DNA of 64,000 nt from Onthophagus taurus (taxonomy: Eukaryota > Arthropoda > Insecta > Coleoptera > Scarabaeidae), in contig NW_027248940.1 in the NCBI RefSeq assembly GCF_036711975.1, positions 4,960,001 to 5,024,000 of the forward strand, in the 5' to 3' direction. Position numbers and translations under genes: made by a program. The notes beneath the pieces were generated by a model. It made no database searches. It was not told the origin of the DNA and was given only the letters and a program-made list of their open reading frames with translations. How positions within the stretch are numbered: the stretch's first letter is position 1; every line of letters starts with the position of its first letter. Below are positions 61,098 to 64,000 of this stretch, piece after piece.

Positions 61098-61952
61098 TTA
61101 TTTTCTTAATACTGTATAAAAAGAATACGACATTCGCAAAATCTGGAAAACGTAAGATTAATTTATTATAATCTTTAAATAAGTGAAATAACGTACCTTA
61201 ACTAAAAGTGGTAAAGATAATTCAACAAATTTCGAAGCGGTGAAAACAACTGGTTTGTTCATTCGTAATATGTTTATAATCATCATACTTTTCAATGATT
61301 TACTCACCGAAAACCATTCATTTTGGTAAATAGCAAACGGTATCTCTGCAAACTAAATAACAAATTGTTTCAATCTTGTATCAGTTTAAGTTAACCATTT
61401 TGATATTTACAGCTATAGATGTATTTTGAGCAAAAATACAGTAAATCGAGAGTTGGGTCGCCAAAGCAAAATAAACTTGGAGTTGAACGAAAAACGCCGC
61501 GCTATAAGCTTCAAGCTAAAATATTACAATAATTAATAACTAAATTATAATCTAAAAGATACAGCGAGAATTTAAAAACTTACATTTGTTGTCATAAATA
61601 GGCAACACATTAAATTAAATAGAGAAAATATAACTTGTACAAAAGCGATGTGTTGAAAAATACTTTCAATGTCGCTTGAAATTCTACCAAAATCAAGAAA
61701 AATATAAGCTGTGAAATAAAATTAGATATATAATTTACCTTAGTAATCTTTGTAACGACTTTGTTAATTCTTTCATATCAAGATTAATTCTATTTTCCAA
61801 TTCCGGATTTAATTTGTCGTATAATAAGCTGTAATCTTTGGGTAAATCAATATTTTTTAAAGAACGAGCTACATTTGTTGCAAAGAGATCGCGTAGAACA
61901 TTAACGTCGATGTATAAATGAAGAAGTAAAATCACAAAAAATGTATCGCAAG
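61098..61952 (-). CDS. Odorant receptor (7tm_6), C-terminal five exons
   Basis: Exons on the minus strand: A 61952-61739 (CDTFFVILLLHLYIDVNVLRD..., ending LQRLLR), B 61708-61584 (AYIFLDFGRISSDIESIFQH), C 61515-61411 (LEAYSAAFFVQLQVYFALAT), D 61352-61197 (FAEIPFAIYQNEWF...RMNKPVVFTASKFVELSL) and E 61142-61098 (ILRMSYSFYTVLRK, stop). D and E hold the insect odorant-receptor hallmarks AIYxxxW, KPxxxTAxKF and SYSxYTVL. B-C, C-D and D-E introns are 68, 58 and 54 bp, GT-AG, all phase 0. Such receptors form ligand-gated channels with Orco in sensory neurons. Exons A and B are only 30 bp apart and in different frames, and no upstream exons were found, so this may be a pseudogene. Confidence 0.82.
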
Positions 61953-62159
61953 CTAAAAAGGAATGAAAAGAACATTAATATCCAAAACAAATTTTTTAAA
62001 ACATAACCCAACCAATTATGAAATTGTATTTGGAAGTAAAAAATTTTAGTGAGTTAGCTCTCCTAGATTCCGATGTAGATGAAACTAGTCAGAGTTATTA
62101 ATTATAATACTAAAAGCAATTAGAGTATAACAAGTTTTTGTTTAATATTTAAACCTGAA
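61953..62159. other. AT-rich flank upstream of the odorant receptor fragment
   Basis: I looked for earlier receptor exons on the minus strand and found none that I can support. The remaining upstream sequence is replaced by Jockey fragments from about 62160. Confidence 0.35.
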
Positions 62160-62895
62160 TAAGACACTGGTATAATGGTGGCAAGCAAAATCGACTTCAA
62201 ATACTTAGGTGACATCCGATACACAAGATTAAACTTCTCCTCCCACATTCAGAAATCCAGCGTACAAATTGTTTACTCTACCATTATCTCCTCACCATTA
62301 AGCTACAATAAAAACTTCAGGTCGTGTTAGATCACAAATTTAGATATGACTTTAGAAAATTACGATTGAAACAGTACGTAAAGAAGAAGGCAGAACTAGA
62401 ACTAAAATATAGGACAATGAACTTGTGACAATAAATTGCTGATTTATTAGCGCGTTCTGCAAGAAAATTGTTTTATATGTTGTTTATATGCACTAAAGCC
62501 AAAGAAACTCCGGCTACATTTTTCTAGCATGGAGAAAATGATCCAGCGAACTATCCAGAATGCATTGTGATTAAGGAACAAGTCATCAGGAATAAGAAAA
62601 CAGTAAATTCATGTAAAAGAAAGCCAGGCGTCTCGTATGCTGAAAAAGCGAGTGGTGAAACTGCAGAGAAAACTAATGTAATACTGAAGAGATCTAATAC
62701 TTGAATGAGGAGAACCACTATAAACAATATACGCACGTCTAGATAGCATCGAAAGCAACTTAAACCAAGGAGTGATTCAAAAAAAAAAATTCAAAATCTA
62801 AAAAGCATCAACTAAAAATAATGCTCTGGAATTCCAATGGTCTTCGACAGCATCCAACTACACTACCAGTAATACTTAAAGAAAACAATGTTGAT
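62160..62895 (+). pseudogene. Jockey-like fragments (RT scrap, ORF1 end, ORF2 start)
   Basis: The plus strand contains SKIDFKYLGDIRYTRLNFSSHIQK (RT thumb scrap, 62185-62260). Next come an ORF1 zinc-knuckle tail (HGENDPANYPECIVIKEQVI, then GVSYAEKAS, 62530-62655) and an ORF2 start (MLWNSNGLRQHPTTLPVILK, 62821-62880), which matches the opening of Jockey endonucleases (WNxNGLR). It is cut at about 62895 by the element that follows. All pieces are short and broken. Confidence 0.68.
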
Positions 62896-62899
62896 AAGG

Positions 62900-64000
62900 G
62901 AAATGTCCCATTGGGACATGGGGCACAATGGGACATTTTAAATTATGGCGCCATTACTTGCTGTTTTTACTTTTAATAAAGTGTACCAGAGGGCAATACC
63001 TTGCTTCAAATTCTCCAAACGTTTCGCGCTGTTTTGTGACGTACGGAAATTTTTATTCAATTTTAAGTGTTTTATGGTAGTTGCTGAAAAAGTTGCATGA
63101 AAATTGGTAAGTGGATATTTTCTATATTTCAAGCAAATGGTTTAAAATCAATTAATCACTAAGAACACACAATATTGAGACTTATGTTCATGGTTTTATT
63201 TATTGTATAGACCTAACCTATTATTTTGCAATGATCTTATGTTCAATACAGTCAGTGGGGGCACTTTGGGACAAAAGGTGCCCCTTACATTGAGACTGTT
63301 CCAATTTACCCCCGCCTAATAAAATTAAGGAAAAAAATGTTTCAGGACTCAGGACATAAAAAATGGTCCGTACGTACAAGAGAAAAACAGATCGTGCTTC
63401 CATATCTGAGGAAGACATTGTTGCTGCAGTTAGAGATGTTATTGATGGAAGCTTATCAATAAGAAATGCTGCAGCAACACATAATATCAAGAAATCTACC
63501 TTAGTCAACAGGTTGAATAAAGTCAAAAAGCGGAAAGCAGAAGAAAACAGAGATGGGGAAACAGGAGAGTCTCTTGCTGCGCAACCGACTGAAGATGATG
63601 AAGGAGAGGAAAATAATAAAAATAACAACTTTCCGCCTGAAACCACGAATCTTGCCACAGTAGAAAGTGATTCAAACGACCTATTTTATTGGCCATTTCA
63701 GTCGAAATATAGCACCCAACAAGTTTTTACCGCAAACCAGGAACAACAATTGTGCGAGTATCCAATGCAAAGTTCAAAAATAAATTACGGGCTGACGTAT
63801 TCGCAAGCTCAGATACTAGCGTTTGAATTTGCTCAAAAACTTAACAGAAAATACCCAACGAGCTGGGATAAGAACAAGAGAGCGGGTTTGGACTGGATGA
63901 AATCTTTGATGAAAAGGTTCAGCAATCTCAGTTTAAGAAAACCTGAAAACACCAGTCTAGTCAGGGCAACAGGATTTAACGAAACCAACGTGAAACAATT
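62900..64000 (+). mobile_element. pogo/CENP-B-type transposon, cut by right window edge
   Basis: The left end region has the palindrome-rich block aaatgtcccattgggacatg and ggggcacaatgggacat (62903-62940), echoed by gtgggggcactttgggacaa and aggtgcccctt at 63254-63285, likely transposase-binding repeats. An open transposase ORF starts at 63363. The insertion interrupts a Jockey ORF2 start. The right end lies beyond the window. Confidence 0.6.
63363..64000 (+). CDS. pogo/CENP-B-like transposase, N-terminal 212 codons, open at right edge
   Basis: From ATG 63363 the frame is uninterrupted for 212 codons to the window edge. The N-terminus MVRTYKRKTDRASISEEDIV then IDGSLSIRNAAATHNIKKST is a Psq/CENP-B-type HTH. 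An acidic linker (DDEGEENNKNNN) follows. Then comes a second region (YSQAQILAFEFAQKLNRKYP then WDKNKRAGLDWMKSLMKRFSNLSLRKPE), the CENP-B second-HTH type found before the DDE domain, which should lie outside the window. A possible 5' UTR intron runs from 63107 (attg|gtaagt) to about 63251 (ttcaatacag). The intact frame among so many dead copies suggests a young or domesticated gene. Confidence 0.8.
   Translation, partial: MVRTYKRKTDRASISEEDIVAAVRDVIDGSLSIRNAAATHNIKKSTLVNRLNKVKKRKAEENRDGETGESLAAQPTEDDEGEENNKNNNFPPETTNLATVESDSNDLFYWPFQSKYSTQQVFTANQEQQLCEYPMQSSKINYGLTYSQAQILAFEFAQKLNRKYPTSWDKNKRAGLDWMKSLMKRFSNLSLRKPENTSLVRATGFNETNVKQ

Overview
The window looks like AT-rich, repeat-laden nuclear DNA from an insect. 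The strongest lineage marker is the 3' half of a 7tm_6 odorant receptor, a family restricted to insects. Introns of 52-68 bp, an R1-clade retrotransposon, mariner elements with an insect-type HTH and a Toll-type receptor agree. I cannot name the species; a beetle is possible but unproven.

Only three host loci are evident. (1) A single-exon Toll-like receptor on the minus strand (9535-12042). (2) An FBXO21-type F-box gene on the plus strand (38979-40848), followed by a 5'-truncated second copy (46718-47661) and a third scrap (55932-56071). (3) The 3' half of an odorant receptor on the minus strand (61098-61952), whose short exons were assembled by eye. Nearly everything else is transposable elements and satellite DNA.

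Layout. 1-1510: inverted-repeat element. 2255-9147: four-layer nest, a TA-flanked inverted-repeat element containing a BED-type hAT, containing a Penelope-like element (PLE), containing an 8-bp-TSD MITE. 9535-12042: Toll receptor. 12662-24575: a non-LTR element split by a hAT (itself hit by a long-TIR DDE element) and by a second copy of that long-TIR element, which carries mariner and Tigger elements. 24738-34905: an R1-clade element interrupted by three other retrotransposon fragments and a MITE. 34990-36908: mariner remnant. 36921-38785: 182-bp satellite ending about 190 bp before FBXO21. 40849-60000: FBXO21 duplications in a second satellite of roughly 175-190 bp, broken by Tigger, PLE, mariner, Ty3/gypsy, Tc1 and Jockey-type insertions. 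60490-62895: Jockey-type fragments around the odorant receptor. 62900-64000: a pogo/CENP-B-type element with an ORF open to the right edge.

Many insertion histories can be read directly, because target-site duplications (TSDs) or unoccupied paralogous sites occur in the same window. The themes most worth a second look are: FBXO21 duplications that start at the same point of a satellite monomer; hammerhead-ribozyme-like motifs at seven places; and a family with long inverted repeats, 3-bp TSDs and a DDE transposase that I could not assign to a superfamily. I saw no CRISPR, rRNA, tRNA or bacterial-type operon.
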